DNA of 64,000 bases from Haloarchaeobius salinus (GTDB lineage: Archaea > Halobacteriota > Halobacteria > Halobacteriales > Natrialbaceae): the NCBI RefSeq assembly GCF_024464185.1, contig NZ_JANHAU010000001.1:248001-312000 (forward strand), read 5' to 3'. Below, one piece after another: positions 26,955 through 35,012 of the stretch. Under the pieces are notes generated by a model, which saw nothing but the letters and a program-made list of their open reading frames with translations, ran no database searches and had not been told where the DNA came from. Within the stretch, counting starts at the first letter, position 1, and each line of letters starts with the position of its first letter. The translations under genes were made by a program, and so were the position numbers.

Positions 26955-29402
26955 ATGGCGACGACGGACAGCGACGGGGAGTCCATCGAGCACCCCCTGC
27001 TCACCCCTGGATTCCTCGAACGACGGCTCTACCAGCTCAGACTGGCCGGTACCGCGACCGAGGACCACACCCTCGTCTGTCTGCCGACCGGTCTCGGGAA
27101 GACGACGGTCAGCCTGCTGGTGACCGCCCGGCGGCTCGACGAGGTCGGCGGGAAGTCGCTGCTGCTCGCGCCGACGAAGCCGCTCGTCCAGCAGCACGCC
27201 GAGTTCTACCGCGAGGCCCTGACGATCCCCGACGACGAGATAGTGGTGTTCACGGGCGACGTGAGCCCGGACGACCGCGCGGCGCTCTGGGAGGACGCCA
27301 CCATCGTCATCGCGACGCCGCAGGTCGTCGAGAACGACCTCGTCGGCGGGCGGGTCTCGCTGCGCGACGTGACTCACATCACGTTCGACGAGTGCCACCG
27401 CGCGACCGGGGACTACGCCTACAACTTCATCGCCGAGCGCTACCACGGCGACGCGGCCGACCCGCTCGTCACCGGGATGAGCGCCTCGCCCGGCGGCGAC
27501 GCCGAGGAGATAGCGGAGGTCTGTGAGAACCTCGGCATCCGCGCGGTCGAGGTGATGACCGAGGAGGACGCCGACGTCGACGAGTACACCCACGACACCG
27601 AGGTCGAGTGGGAGAAGATACAGCTCCCCGAGGAGGTCATCGAGATACGCGACGCGCTCAACGATGTCATCTCGGACCGGCTGGGCAAGCTCAAGGAGCT
27701 CGGGGTCACCCGGAAGACCTCGCCGGACCTCTCCGAGCGCGAGATACACGAGATACAGGCCCAGCTCCGACAGATGATGGACAACGACCAGTCCGCGGGC
27801 TACGAGGGGATGAGCTTCCTCGCGGAGATACGCAAGCTCCGGACCGCCGTCACCTACGTCGAGACGCAGTCGGTCGAGGCGACCTGCCGCTACTTCGAGC
27901 GCCAGCAGAACGCCGCCCGGTCGTCGGGCGCGTCCAAGGCCAGCCAGCGCATGGTGTCGGAGCCGAAGGTCGAGGAGGCCATCCGTCGCGCCCACTCGTT
28001 CGACGACATCCACCCGAAGTACCGGAAGGCGCGCATCCTGCTCGCGGAGACGCTCGGCATCAAGGACGGCGAGCGCGTCATCGTCTTCACCGAGTCCCGC
28101 GACACCGCCGAGGCGCTCACCGACTTCCTCTCGAACCACTTCGAGACGCGCCGGTTCGTCGGGCAGGGCGACAAGGAGGGCTCCGACGGGATGACCCAGA
28201 AGGAACAGCAGGCGGTCCTCTCGGCGTTCAAAGCGGGCGAGTTCGAGGTGCTCGTCTCCACCAGCGTCGCCGAGGAGGGCCTCGACGTACCCGAGGTCGA
28301 CCTCGTGCTGTTCTACGAGCCGGTGCCGACGGCCATCCGGTCCATCCAGCGCAAGGGCCGAACCGGCCGACAGACCGAGGGCCGCGTCGTCGTCCTGATG
28401 GCCGAGGACACCCGCGACGAGGCGTACTTCTGGATCTCTCGCAGGAAGGAGAAGCAGATGGAGTCCGAGCTGCGCGAGCTGAAGGGCGTCGCCGACGAGG
28501 TCGCCGCGGACCTCGACGACGGCCAGACCAGCCTCGGCGAGTTCGACGACGGCGAGGCGGAGTCGGAGATGCAGCCCGGGCTGCAGGAGTTCGGGGGCGA
28601 GGACGACGGGTCCGACCCCGACGAGGCGGAGACAGACGACGATTCAACCGACGAAGGAGAGGAGGAGTCCACGACCGAAACCGCCGAGACGGCCGTCAGC
28701 GACGGCGTCGTCGCCACACCCGATTCCGACCCCGACGAGGACCTCGCCGAGATCGTCGTCGACCAGCGCGAGATGGACTCGGCGATTCCGCGGGAGCTCT
28801 CGACGCGCGACGACGTCACCACCCGGCTGGAGACGCTCGAAGTGGGCGACTACGTGCTCTCGGACCGCGTCGCAGTCGAGCGCAAGTCGGTCTCGGACTT
28901 CCTCGACACGCTCACCGGCAGCGACCGTTCGCTGTTCGAACAGCTACGGGACCTCTCGGGGCACTACGCCCGGCCCGTGCTCATCATCGAAGGGACGGAC
29001 AGCCTCGTGGGCACGCGGGACATCCACCCGAACGCGGTCCGGGGCGCGCTGGCGTCGCTCGCGGTCGACTTCGGCGTGAGCGTCCTCCGCACCGAGAGCG
29101 AGGCCGACACCCGTGACCTCCTCGCGGTCATCGCGGGCCGTGAGCAGACGACGAACGACCGCGAGGTGTCCGTCCACGGCGAGAAGGCCAAGAAGACGCT
29201 CACCGAGCAGCAGGAGTACGTCGTCGGGGCCATCGCGGACATCGGCCCGGTGACGGCGCGGTCGCTGCTCGCGCACTTCGGCACCGTCGAGGACGCGCTG
29301 TCGGCCACGGAGGAGGACCTGCTCGAGGTCGACGGCGTCGGGTCGGTCACCGCAGAACGGATCCGCGAGGTCGTCGGGAGCCAGTACGAGCCCGGGCGGT
29401 AG
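26955..29402 (+). CDS. hef: Hef helicase-nuclease (XPF/FANCM family)
   Basis: The 815-residue protein combines an SF2 helicase with an XPF-type nuclease. The helicase has Walker A PTGLGKTT (about residues 45-52), a DEAD-like box FDECHRATGDYAYN, and motif VI IQRKGRTGRQ. An acidic linker (about 530-590) follows the peptide QTSLGEF at 524-530, which fits a PCNA-binding box. The nuclease domain carries VVDQRE and VAVERKSVSDF, the catalytic Asp/Glu/Arg-Lys set. Tandem helix-hairpin-helix repeats end the protein (TARSLLAHFGTVED, LEVDGVGSVTAERI). Hef processes stalled forks and branched DNA. No residue of the active sites appears to be lost. Confidence 0.96.
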   Translation: MATTDSDGESIEHPLLTPGFLERRLYQLRLAGTATEDHTLVCLPTGLGKTTVSLLVTARRLDEVGGKSLLLAPTKPLVQQHAEFYREALTIPDDEIVVFTGDVSPDDRAALWEDATIVIATPQVVENDLVGGRVSLRDVTHITFDECHRATGDYAYNFIAERYHGDAADPLVTGMSASPGGDAEEIAEVCENLGIRAVEVMTEEDADVDEYTHDTEVEWEKIQLPEEVIEIRDALNDVISDRLGKLKELGVTRKTSPDLSEREIHEIQAQLRQMMDNDQSAGYEGMSFLAEIRKLRTAVTYVETQSVEATCRYFERQQNAARSSGASKASQRMVSEPKVEEAIRRAHSFDDIHPKYRKARILLAETLGIKDGERVIVFTESRDTAEALTDFLSNHFETRRFVGQGDKEGSDGMTQKEQQAVLSAFKAGEFEVLVSTSVAEEGLDVPEVDLVLFYEPVPTAIRSIQRKGRTGRQTEGRVVVLMAEDTRDEAYFWISRRKEKQMESELRELKGVADEVAADLDDGQTSLGEFDDGEAESEMQPGLQEFGGEDDGSDPDEAETDDDSTDEGEEESTTETAETAVSDGVVATPDSDPDEDLAEIVVDQREMDSAIPRELSTRDDVTTRLETLEVGDYVLSDRVAVERKSVSDFLDTLTGSDRSLFEQLRDLSGHYARPVLIIEGTDSLVGTRDIHPNAVRGALASLAVDFGVSVLRTESEADTRDLLAVIAGREQTTNDREVSVHGEKAKKTLTEQQEYVVGAIADIGPVTARSLLAHFGTVEDALSATEEDLLEVDGVGSVTAERIREVVGSQYEPGR

Positions 29403-29430
29403 GCGGAAGAGACGGTGTTCTTCGCGGGTT

Positions 29431-30033
29431 TCAGCGGCCCTGTAGCGCCGCCAGTGTCTCCGTCGCCTCGCGGACGGTCCGCAGGTACTCACGTGCGCGT
29501 TCCGGGTCGTCGGTGTTCGCGGCGGCCTCGCTGAACCGTCGGATGGTCGCCTCGATGGCCGCGGCCGCGTCGTCGAACTCGGCGGCGTCCGCCGGCGTCA
29601 CCGGTGTTCGGTCGTCGGCGCGCCGCGTTCGTCCGACGTGCTCGCGGGCCGGGGCTCGCGTTCGCTCCGGCGTCTCGGCCGCCCCCGCCGGCGTGGTACC
29701 ACGGGTGCGTGCCGGCTGTTCCGGGGTCGGCTCGGCCTCCGACGCCCCGTCTCGTCCGGGTGCCGGCTCCGTCTCGGGTTCGTCGGTGGACTGTTGCTGC
29801 TGTGCCTGCTGCTCTGCGGCCGGCTGGCCCCCACCCTGACAGGACGGACAGAACTCCTGGCCGTTCTGACGGAAGATCGGGTCGCCACAGCGGTCGCAGT
29901 GCCTGTTCGTCATCGTCGCGCCCTTCAGCAGGAGCTCGCTCATCCGACGTGTCTGCTCGCGCTCTTGCTCCTCGGTGGCGAACTGCTCGCGCAGCTTCTC
30001 TCGTTCGGCCTCCTTGTCGAACTCCTCGCTCAT
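29431..30033 (-). CDS. Zinc-ribbon protein of the Sjogren's syndrome autoantigen p27 family
   Basis: The 200-residue protein begins with a charged helix (MSEEFDKEAEREKLREQFA), then RMSELLLKGATMTNRHC. A four-Cys zinc ribbon follows (CDRCGDP...FCPSC, residues about 46-65). This order matches the archaeal relatives of the p27/SSSCA1 family. A long Gln/Pro/Thr/Ala-rich middle region (about 70-145) is probably unstructured, and the last 50 residues form an acidic helix (FDDAAAAIEATIRRF). The biochemical role is not known. It is convergent with hef. Confidence 0.85.
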   Translation of the reverse strand: MSEEFDKEAEREKLREQFATEEQEREQTRRMSELLLKGATMTNRHCDRCGDPIFRQNGQEFCPSCQGGGQPAAEQQAQQQQSTDEPETEPAPGRDGASEAEPTPEQPARTRGTTPAGAAETPERTRAPAREHVGRTRRADDRTPVTPADAAEFDDAAAAIEATIRRFSEAAANTDDPERAREYLRTVREATETLAALQGR

Positions 30034-30210
30034 GGGTGGTGGAACGTGTGCGAGGTCGAAAAGGGTACTGCCATCGACTCGTCTGCCCGTCGCCCCGGCC
30101 GCGACCGACGGTGCCCTCCCACCGCGTAACGCTCGCAGACCGACGCCGGCCTTCTTTCGCCCCCGGCGACCTGCACGTTTATTCCGTTCCGGGCGAAAGC
30201 AGACGCAACG

Positions 30211-30927
30211 ATGTCATCGGAACGTCATGCGTCGGGGCTCGTCGTGCTGGTGGCCCTGGCGACGGTCTGCGGGCTGCTCGCACCGGGCGTCGTCGCGGCC
30301 GAGCAGTCCGAGGCAACGATCACGGTCGGCGACGCGAGCGCCGCACCGGGTGAGACGGTGACCGTGGCGGTCGCCGTCGAGGGGGAGAACATCGCGGGCT
30401 ACCAGGCGAACCTCACGTGGGACCCCACGGTCCTGCAGTTCGAGTCCGTCGAGGGGGCCGACTTCTCCGCACCGGTGCAGAACGCGAACGAGGGCTGGGT
30501 GTTCATGACCCAGTCGCAGTCGAGCGGGACGCAGTCGCCGACGGTCGCACGCGTCACGTTCACGGTCGTCGGGGACGGGGGCGACGAGACCGACCTCGCG
30601 TTCGTCGAGGCGGACACCTCCACGAACGACGAGTCGAGCCAGCTGGTGACCGCCGTCGAGGGCGGCACCGTCACCGTCGCCGGCGGCAGCGCGCAGGCCG
30701 ACGCCGACGGTGGCGACGACGACGCCGCGGGGGACGACGGCGGGACGGCGGCCGGGACGAGCAGCGGTGGCGACGACGCCGCCAGCGACGGCAGCACCAG
30801 CACGGCCGAGTCGAGGGACGGCGGCGACAGCGGGCTCTCGCCGACGCTCGTCGCGGGCGGCATCGGCGGTGCGGTCGTCGTGCTCGGTGCGGGCTACGTG
30901 CTCGGCCAGCGCAGCGGTGGCGGGTGA
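30211..30927 (+). CDS. Secreted, membrane-anchored cohesin-domain protein
   Basis: The 238-residue protein has a Sec-type signal (about residues 1-30, hydrophobic [20 protein letters not shown]). A cohesin-like domain follows (about 35-150): [36 protein letters not shown], then VARVTFTV. After it is a Gly/Asp/Ser/Thr-rich stalk (155-205), probably glycosylated, and a C-terminal membrane helix ([20 protein letters not shown]). Cohesin domains bind dockerins in cellulosomes, but in haloarchaea they occur on the cell surface with unknown partners. A TTTATTCC element lies about 30 bases before the ATG. Confidence 0.88.
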   Translation: MSSERHASGLVVLVALATVCGLLAPGVVAAEQSEATITVGDASAAPGETVTVAVAVEGENIAGYQANLTWDPTVLQFESVEGADFSAPVQNANEGWVFMTQSQSSGTQSPTVARVTFTVVGDGGDETDLAFVEADTSTNDESSQLVTAVEGGTVTVAGGSAQADADGGDDDAAGDDGGTAAGTSSGGDDAASDGSTSTAESRDGGDSGLSPTLVAGGIGGAVVVLGAGYVLGQRSGGG

Positions 30928-30970
30928 CCGGTGCGGCGGGACGGTCGCCAGCAATGCCGACTTCGACACG

Positions 30971-30976
30971 TTTAAC
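30971..30976 (+). promoter_or_regulatory. TATA element of mdh
   Basis: TTTAAC, 28-33 bases before the malate dehydrogenase ATG at 31004, in the position for a near-leaderless transcript. Confidence 0.55.
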
Positions 30977-31003
30977 CGAGAATCGAGAGCAGTTTCGAGT
31001 GTT

Positions 31004-31918
31004 ATGGCGAAAGTTAGCGTAGTCGGCGCGGCCGGCACCGTCGGTGCCGCCGCAGGCTACAACCTCGCGCTTCGTGACGTGGTCGACGAGCTCGTCTTCG
31101 TGGACATCCCGGACCAGGAGGACGTGACGGTCGGACAGGCCGCGGACACCAACCACGGTATCGCATACGACTCGAACACGTCGGTCCGCCAGGGCACGTA
31201 CGCCGACACGGCCGGCTCGGACGTCGTCGTCATCACGGCGGGCATCCCGCGCCAGCCCGGCCAGACCCGCATCGACCTCGCGGGCGACAACGCGCCCATC
31301 ATGGAGGACATCGGTTCCTCGCTGGCCGAGCACAACGACGACTTCATCACCGTGACGACGTCGAACCCGGTCGACCTGCTCAACCGTCACCTGTACGAGG
31401 TCGGCGACCGCGACCGGAACCAGGTCATCGGCTTCGGTGGCCGACTCGACTCCGCGCGCTTCCGCTACGTGCTCTCCGAGCGCTTCGATACGCAGGTCCA
31501 GAACGTCGAGGCGACCATCCTGGGCGAGCACGGCGACGCGCAGGTCCCCGTGTTCTCGAAGGTCCGCGTCGACGGTGCGGACCCCGAGTTCAGCGACGAC
31601 GAGAAGGAGGAGATCCTCGGCGACCTGAAGGAGTCCGCGATGAACGTCATCGAGCGCAAGGGCGCGACCGAGTGGGGCCCGGCGACGGGCGTCGCCCACA
31701 TGGTCGAGGCCATCCTGCACGACACCGGCGAGGTGCTGCCGGCGTCGGTCAAGCTCCAGGGCGAGTTCGGCCACGACGACGTGGGTCTCGGCGTCCCCGT
31801 CAAGCTCGGCAGTGACGGCGTCGAGGAGATCGTCGAGTGGGACCTCTCCGAGTTCGAGCGCGACCAGCTCGGTGAGGCCGCCGACAAGCTCTCCGAACAG
31901 TACGAGAAGATCGCGTAA
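31004..31918 (+). CDS. mdh: Malate dehydrogenase (LDH-like, halophilic type)
   Basis: The 304-residue enzyme has the length and sequence style of halophilic tetrameric malate dehydrogenase. The NAD-binding loop is [15 protein letters not shown]. The substrate loop reads [13 protein letters not shown], with Arg in the position that favours malate over lactate. The catalytic His is in [16 protein letters not shown], and SNPVDLL is conserved. It oxidises malate to oxaloacetate in the citric acid cycle. The upstream in-frame extension is ignored because the protein starts cleanly at [11 protein letters not shown]. The acidic surface (for example [11 protein letters not shown]) is a halophilic trait. 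Confidence 0.97.
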   Translation: MAKVSVVGAAGTVGAAAGYNLALRDVVDELVFVDIPDQEDVTVGQAADTNHGIAYDSNTSVRQGTYADTAGSDVVVITAGIPRQPGQTRIDLAGDNAPIMEDIGSSLAEHNDDFITVTTSNPVDLLNRHLYEVGDRDRNQVIGFGGRLDSARFRYVLSERFDTQVQNVEATILGEHGDAQVPVFSKVRVDGADPEFSDDEKEEILGDLKESAMNVIERKGATEWGPATGVAHMVEAILHDTGEVLPASVKLQGEFGHDDVGLGVPVKLGSDGVEEIVEWDLSEFERDQLGEAADKLSEQYEKIA

Positions 31919-31926
31919 CTCGGTTC

Positions 31927-32067
31927 CTACGTCGGTTCGTCGCCGTCACGCTGCGACGGCGGTCCGGCGACCTCGACGCGTGCGGAACGTGCCTGTGCCT
32001 CCGATACCCGAACGTCGAGCAGTTCCGCCCACTCGCGGAGACGAGCGGTGTAGTCGTCGGTCGACAT
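31927..32067 (-). CDS. 46-residue protein of unknown function
   Basis: A 46-codon frame starts at the ATG complementary to 32065-32067 and ends near the mdh stop. The product begins MSTDDYTARLREWAELLDVR and is a charged helix with a disordered tail (GPPSQRDGDEPT). There is no membrane segment. An inverted repeat covers its -3 to -33 region, where the TATA box would be expected, which supports real and regulated transcription. It follows the Bat-type regulator on the same strand. Confidence 0.55.
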   Translation of the reverse strand: MSTDDYTARLREWAELLDVRVSEAQARSARVEVAGPPSQRDGDEPT

Positions 32068-32069
32068 GG

Positions 32070-32100
32070 TTATGAGATGCATCGACACGAAATCTCATAA
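32070..32100. promoter_or_regulatory. Inverted repeat, probable operator/promoter of the 46-residue gene
   Basis: TTATGAGAT (32070-32078) and ATCTCATAA (32092-32100) are perfect 9-base inverted arms around a 13-base spacer. In minus-strand reading the distal arm occupies the expected TATA position and the near arm ends 3 bases before the ATG at 32067. The centre-to-centre distance is 22 bases, about two helical turns, which suits a dimeric DNA-binding protein. Confidence 0.5.
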
Positions 32101-32139
32101 CTGTTGTCCCGGGACTGTCCGGCCGGCCGCGGGCCGTGC

Positions 32140-34119
32140 TCAGGGTCGGTCGAAGAACTCGCCGACCAGCTTGCGCTCGGCCGCCCGGAGGTGCTGGTGG
32201 TACGTCGAGCGGGCGATACCCATCGACTCGGCGAGGTCGTCCCCGCTCGTCGGACGGGGCCACTCGAAGAAGTCCCCGAAGTAGGCCCGCTGGAGCGCGG
32301 TGAGCTGGCGGTCGGTCAGCTCCTCCTCCAGCGCGGCGATGAACTCCTGTTTCGTCGTCGCGGCCCGCTGGCGCTCGCGGTACGCCCCGAGACTGACGCC
32401 GTCGAACGCCTGCTCGACGTTGTCGACGACTGTCCGGGCGTTGGCCTCCCGGGGGAGTTCCACCTCGACGGTCGTCGTCTCCGGCGACGCCTCGATGTCG
32501 GTCACGTCGCCACCGTACTCCGCGAGCGTCGACAGCAGCCCGGAGCTGCCGATACTGAACTCGACGAGCGAGACGCCCTCGTTCCGGGTGATGACCTTCG
32601 CCGCGGCCACGTCGTCGTGTCCCTCGGCGATCTCGACGACATCGTCGGGGTCCTCGGACTCGACGGTGAAGAACATCCCGAGCGTGTCGTCGTCGCGGTA
32701 CACCGAGCCCGCGTACGACAGCGTCGCGTCCGCACGCTGGGCAACGTCGACGAAGAACACCGACGGGTCGTCGACGTGGAACGAGAGCTCCACGATGTCG
32801 TCGGCCGTCAGCGTGCGGCGCGTCTCCGCCGCCGACACCGCCGTCGCGACCATCCGGCCGAGCGCGGCGAGGATGGCGGCCTCGCGCTCGTCCAGCGCCG
32901 CCGCGTCGGAGGTGTACACCGTCAGCACGCCGTAGCGGGCGTCCCGGTACACCAGCGGGATGACCGCCAGGCTCTCGAACGGCTCGTCCGTCCGTGCCTC
33001 GTGCCAGTCCACCGTCGGCAGCTCGTCGACGGAGGCGACCTGCACCTCGCCGGTCTCGATGGCGCGGGCGACTGGACCGTCGCTCCGACTGAGTTCCAGC
33101 GGTTCGCCCTCCTCGCTCCCGCCGACGATGACGGTCGGGCGGATGCTGTCGTCGGCCAGGTCCGGCTCGCCGACCCACGCGCAGGTGTACGGGTCGGTGT
33201 CCGCGAGCAGCTCGGTGACGTTCCGCTCGATGCTCGCCCGGGTCGTCGACTCGACCAGCGCCCGCGTCGTCTCCTGGACGACGCCGTTCACCCGGTCGAG
33301 CAGGTGCTCGAGCCCCGCACGCTCGGTGTCGAGCATCGCGGCGCGGTGCTCGGCCGTGCGCTCGGCCTCCACGCGGTCGGTCACGTCGGTCTGGAACCCC
33401 ACGAAGTGTGTCACCTCGCCCGCCTCGTCCCCGACCGGCGCGATGTCCACCCGGTTCCAGAACCGCTCGCCCTCGTCCGTGTAGTTCACCAGCTCGACCG
33501 ACTCGGGCTCCTCGTTCTCGATCGCCTCGCGCATCGCCCGGACGGCCTCGGGGTCGGAGTCCTCGCCCTGGAGGAACCGGCAGTTCCGGCCGATGGCTTC
33601 CCCGCGCTCGTAGCCCGTGAGCCGGACGAACGACTCGTTGACGTAGATGAGCGGCGTGTCCGGTGCGGTCGCGTCCGCGATGGTGATGCCGACCGGGGCC
33701 TCGTCGAGTGCCCGCTCCTTCAGCCGGTCGGTACCCGTCCCCGCGTCGATGCACGCGCTGACGCGCTCGCGCAGTCGGTCCTCCCAGTTCCCGGTCCCTC
33801 GTCGTACGTAGCCGTCGACCCCCGCCGCGACTGCCTGCTCGGCCACCCGCTCGCTGCCGACCGCCGTACACAGCACGACCGGCACCCGGCCGTGGACCGC
33901 CCGGATGGTCTCCAGCAGCTCCAGCCCGGTCGCCTCGCCGAGGTCGTGCTCGCTCACGACACAGTCCGGCACCGCGCGCCCGATGGCCGAGAGTGCCTCG
34001 CCGTCGCTCTCGGCGACCTCGACCTGCACGTCGTCCCCAAGCGCCGTCAGTACAGCCGCCGTCTCCGCGGCCCGGTCCTCGTCGCCGTCGACGACGAGGA
34101 TCCGGGGCATCGCACTCAT
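32140..34119 (-). CDS. Bat-type transcription regulator with receiver, LOV, GAF and HTH_10 domains
   Basis: The 659-residue protein has a receiver domain (about 5-125), a PAS domain of LOV type (about 140-260), a GAF domain (about 280-440) and the bacterioopsin-activator fold ending in an HTH_10 helix-turn-helix (about 600-655, LAESMGIARSTYHQHLRAAE). The LOV part has the photoactive motif GRNCRFLQ with Cys180 and the other flavin contacts (VELVNY, FWNRVDIAPV, FVGFQTDVT). In the receiver the usual acceptor Asp is Glu (VVSEHDLGE), and the conserved Lys appears as Arg (YVRRGT). It probably controls genes in response to blue light or redox. A 46-residue gene with an inverted repeat lies downstream. 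Confidence 0.9.
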   Translation of the reverse strand: MSAMPRILVVDGDEDRAAETAAVLTALGDDVQVEVAESDGEALSAIGRAVPDCVVSEHDLGEATGLELLETIRAVHGRVPVVLCTAVGSERVAEQAVAAGVDGYVRRGTGNWEDRLRERVSACIDAGTGTDRLKERALDEAPVGITIADATAPDTPLIYVNESFVRLTGYERGEAIGRNCRFLQGEDSDPEAVRAMREAIENEEPESVELVNYTDEGERFWNRVDIAPVGDEAGEVTHFVGFQTDVTDRVEAERTAEHRAAMLDTERAGLEHLLDRVNGVVQETTRALVESTTRASIERNVTELLADTDPYTCAWVGEPDLADDSIRPTVIVGGSEEGEPLELSRSDGPVARAIETGEVQVASVDELPTVDWHEARTDEPFESLAVIPLVYRDARYGVLTVYTSDAAALDEREAAILAALGRMVATAVSAAETRRTLTADDIVELSFHVDDPSVFFVDVAQRADATLSYAGSVYRDDDTLGMFFTVESEDPDDVVEIAEGHDDVAAAKVITRNEGVSLVEFSIGSSGLLSTLAEYGGDVTDIEASPETTTVEVELPREANARTVVDNVEQAFDGVSLGAYRERQRAATTKQEFIAALEEELTDRQLTALQRAYFGDFFEWPRPTSGDDLAESMGIARSTYHQHLRAAERKLVGEFFDRP

Positions 34120-34170
34120 GTATACCCGTATCGGGCTCCCACCCTAAAGTACTTGTCAGTCTTTCGCACG

Positions 34171-34419
34171 CTACGGGATCAGCTGTTCGCCGTCGTCGTC
34201 GTACACGACGATGGCGTCGACCGGACACGACCGCGCCGCGAACTTCGCGTCCAGCTCCTCGCCCTCGGGTACCTCGACGGCGAACACGTCCTCGGCGATC
34301 TCCTCGCCCCCGACGAGGTCCGCCTTCCCGTCGTCCGTGTCCTTCTCGAAGCCCTCGCCCCACTCCGCCACGCACTGGAACATCCCGATGCAGGTGTCCC
34401 GGTCGAACTCGACTCGCAT
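34171..34419 (-). CDS. Ferredoxin, probably [3Fe-4S]
   Basis: The 82-residue acidic protein has Cys10, Cys16 and Cys65 in the order of a single-cluster ferredoxin (TCIGMFQC ... SCPVDAI). The second position of the usual CxxCxxC set is Met13, so only three Cys ligands remain, which fits a [3Fe-4S] cluster as in ferredoxins that feed cytochrome P450s. It should carry electrons in the cytoplasm. No P450 or reductase gene lies in the window, so its partner is unknown. The long upstream extension of the frame is not used because MRVEFDRDTC is the normal start. Confidence 0.85.
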   Translation of the reverse strand: MRVEFDRDTCIGMFQCVAEWGEGFEKDTDDGKADLVGGEEIAEDVFAVEVPEGEELDAKFAARSCPVDAIVVYDDDGEQLIP

Positions 34420-34487
34420 GGTCCGGGTTTCGTCCGAGCCGGGTATATGGTTGACGGGGCTGGGTTCCGGTCCGAGGACGGGCCGGC

Positions 34488-35012
34488 TCACTTCTCGACG
34501 ACGAGCAGCGAGACGCGCTCGCGGACCAGCTCGGAGAGCGAGGCGTCGGTCGCGGCGCGCTCTGCGTCCGAGATTCCGAAGAACTCGCAGACGCGGGCCT
34601 CGTCGGTGGCTGATTCGAGCACCTCGTCGTCGGTCCAGCCGGCGGCGAGCGCGTCCGCGGCGGCGGCCTCGCGGTCGTCGCTCGCGAACGGGTCGTCGGG
34701 GAACGCGCCCACGACGACGGCGACGACCGGCACGTCGTCGCCCTCGCTGACCCCGAGTTCGAGTGCGCGGGAGATCTGCCGGCGGCCGGCGGCGTACAGC
34801 AGTACCTCGACGCCGGGGTCGCGGGCGATGGCGTCGTCGCGCCGCCAGGCCCGCGCCGCGCGGTCGACCGCGGCCCGGAGGTGGGCCTCGTCGACGACGT
34901 ACCGCGGATCGAACGCCTGGACGACGCAGTCGTGCTCGGCGGCGACCGAATCGAGGACCGCGAGGAACTCGTCCACGTCGGCGACCGTCGTCCGGCCCTG
35001 GACCACCCGCAT
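34488..35012 (-). CDS. cgi121: KEOPS complex subunit Cgi121
   Basis: The 174-residue protein matches Cgi121 of the KEOPS complex, which makes N6-threonylcarbamoyladenosine at tRNA position 37. Conserved pieces are VVQAFDPRYVVDEAHLRAAVDRA and EVLLYAAGRRQISRALELGV. Cgi121 binds tRNA and the Bud32 kinase. Its ATG overlaps the hel308 TGA (TGATG), so both come from one message; the hel308-cgi121 pairing is common in haloarchaea by my recollection. The other KEOPS genes are not in the window. Confidence 0.9.
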   Translation of the reverse strand: MRVVQGRTTVADVDEFLAVLDSVAAEHDCVVQAFDPRYVVDEAHLRAAVDRAARAWRRDDAIARDPGVEVLLYAAGRRQISRALELGVSEGDDVPVVAVVVGAFPDDPFASDDREAAAADALAAGWTDDEVLESATDEARVCEFFGISDAERAATDASLSELVRERVSLLVVEK

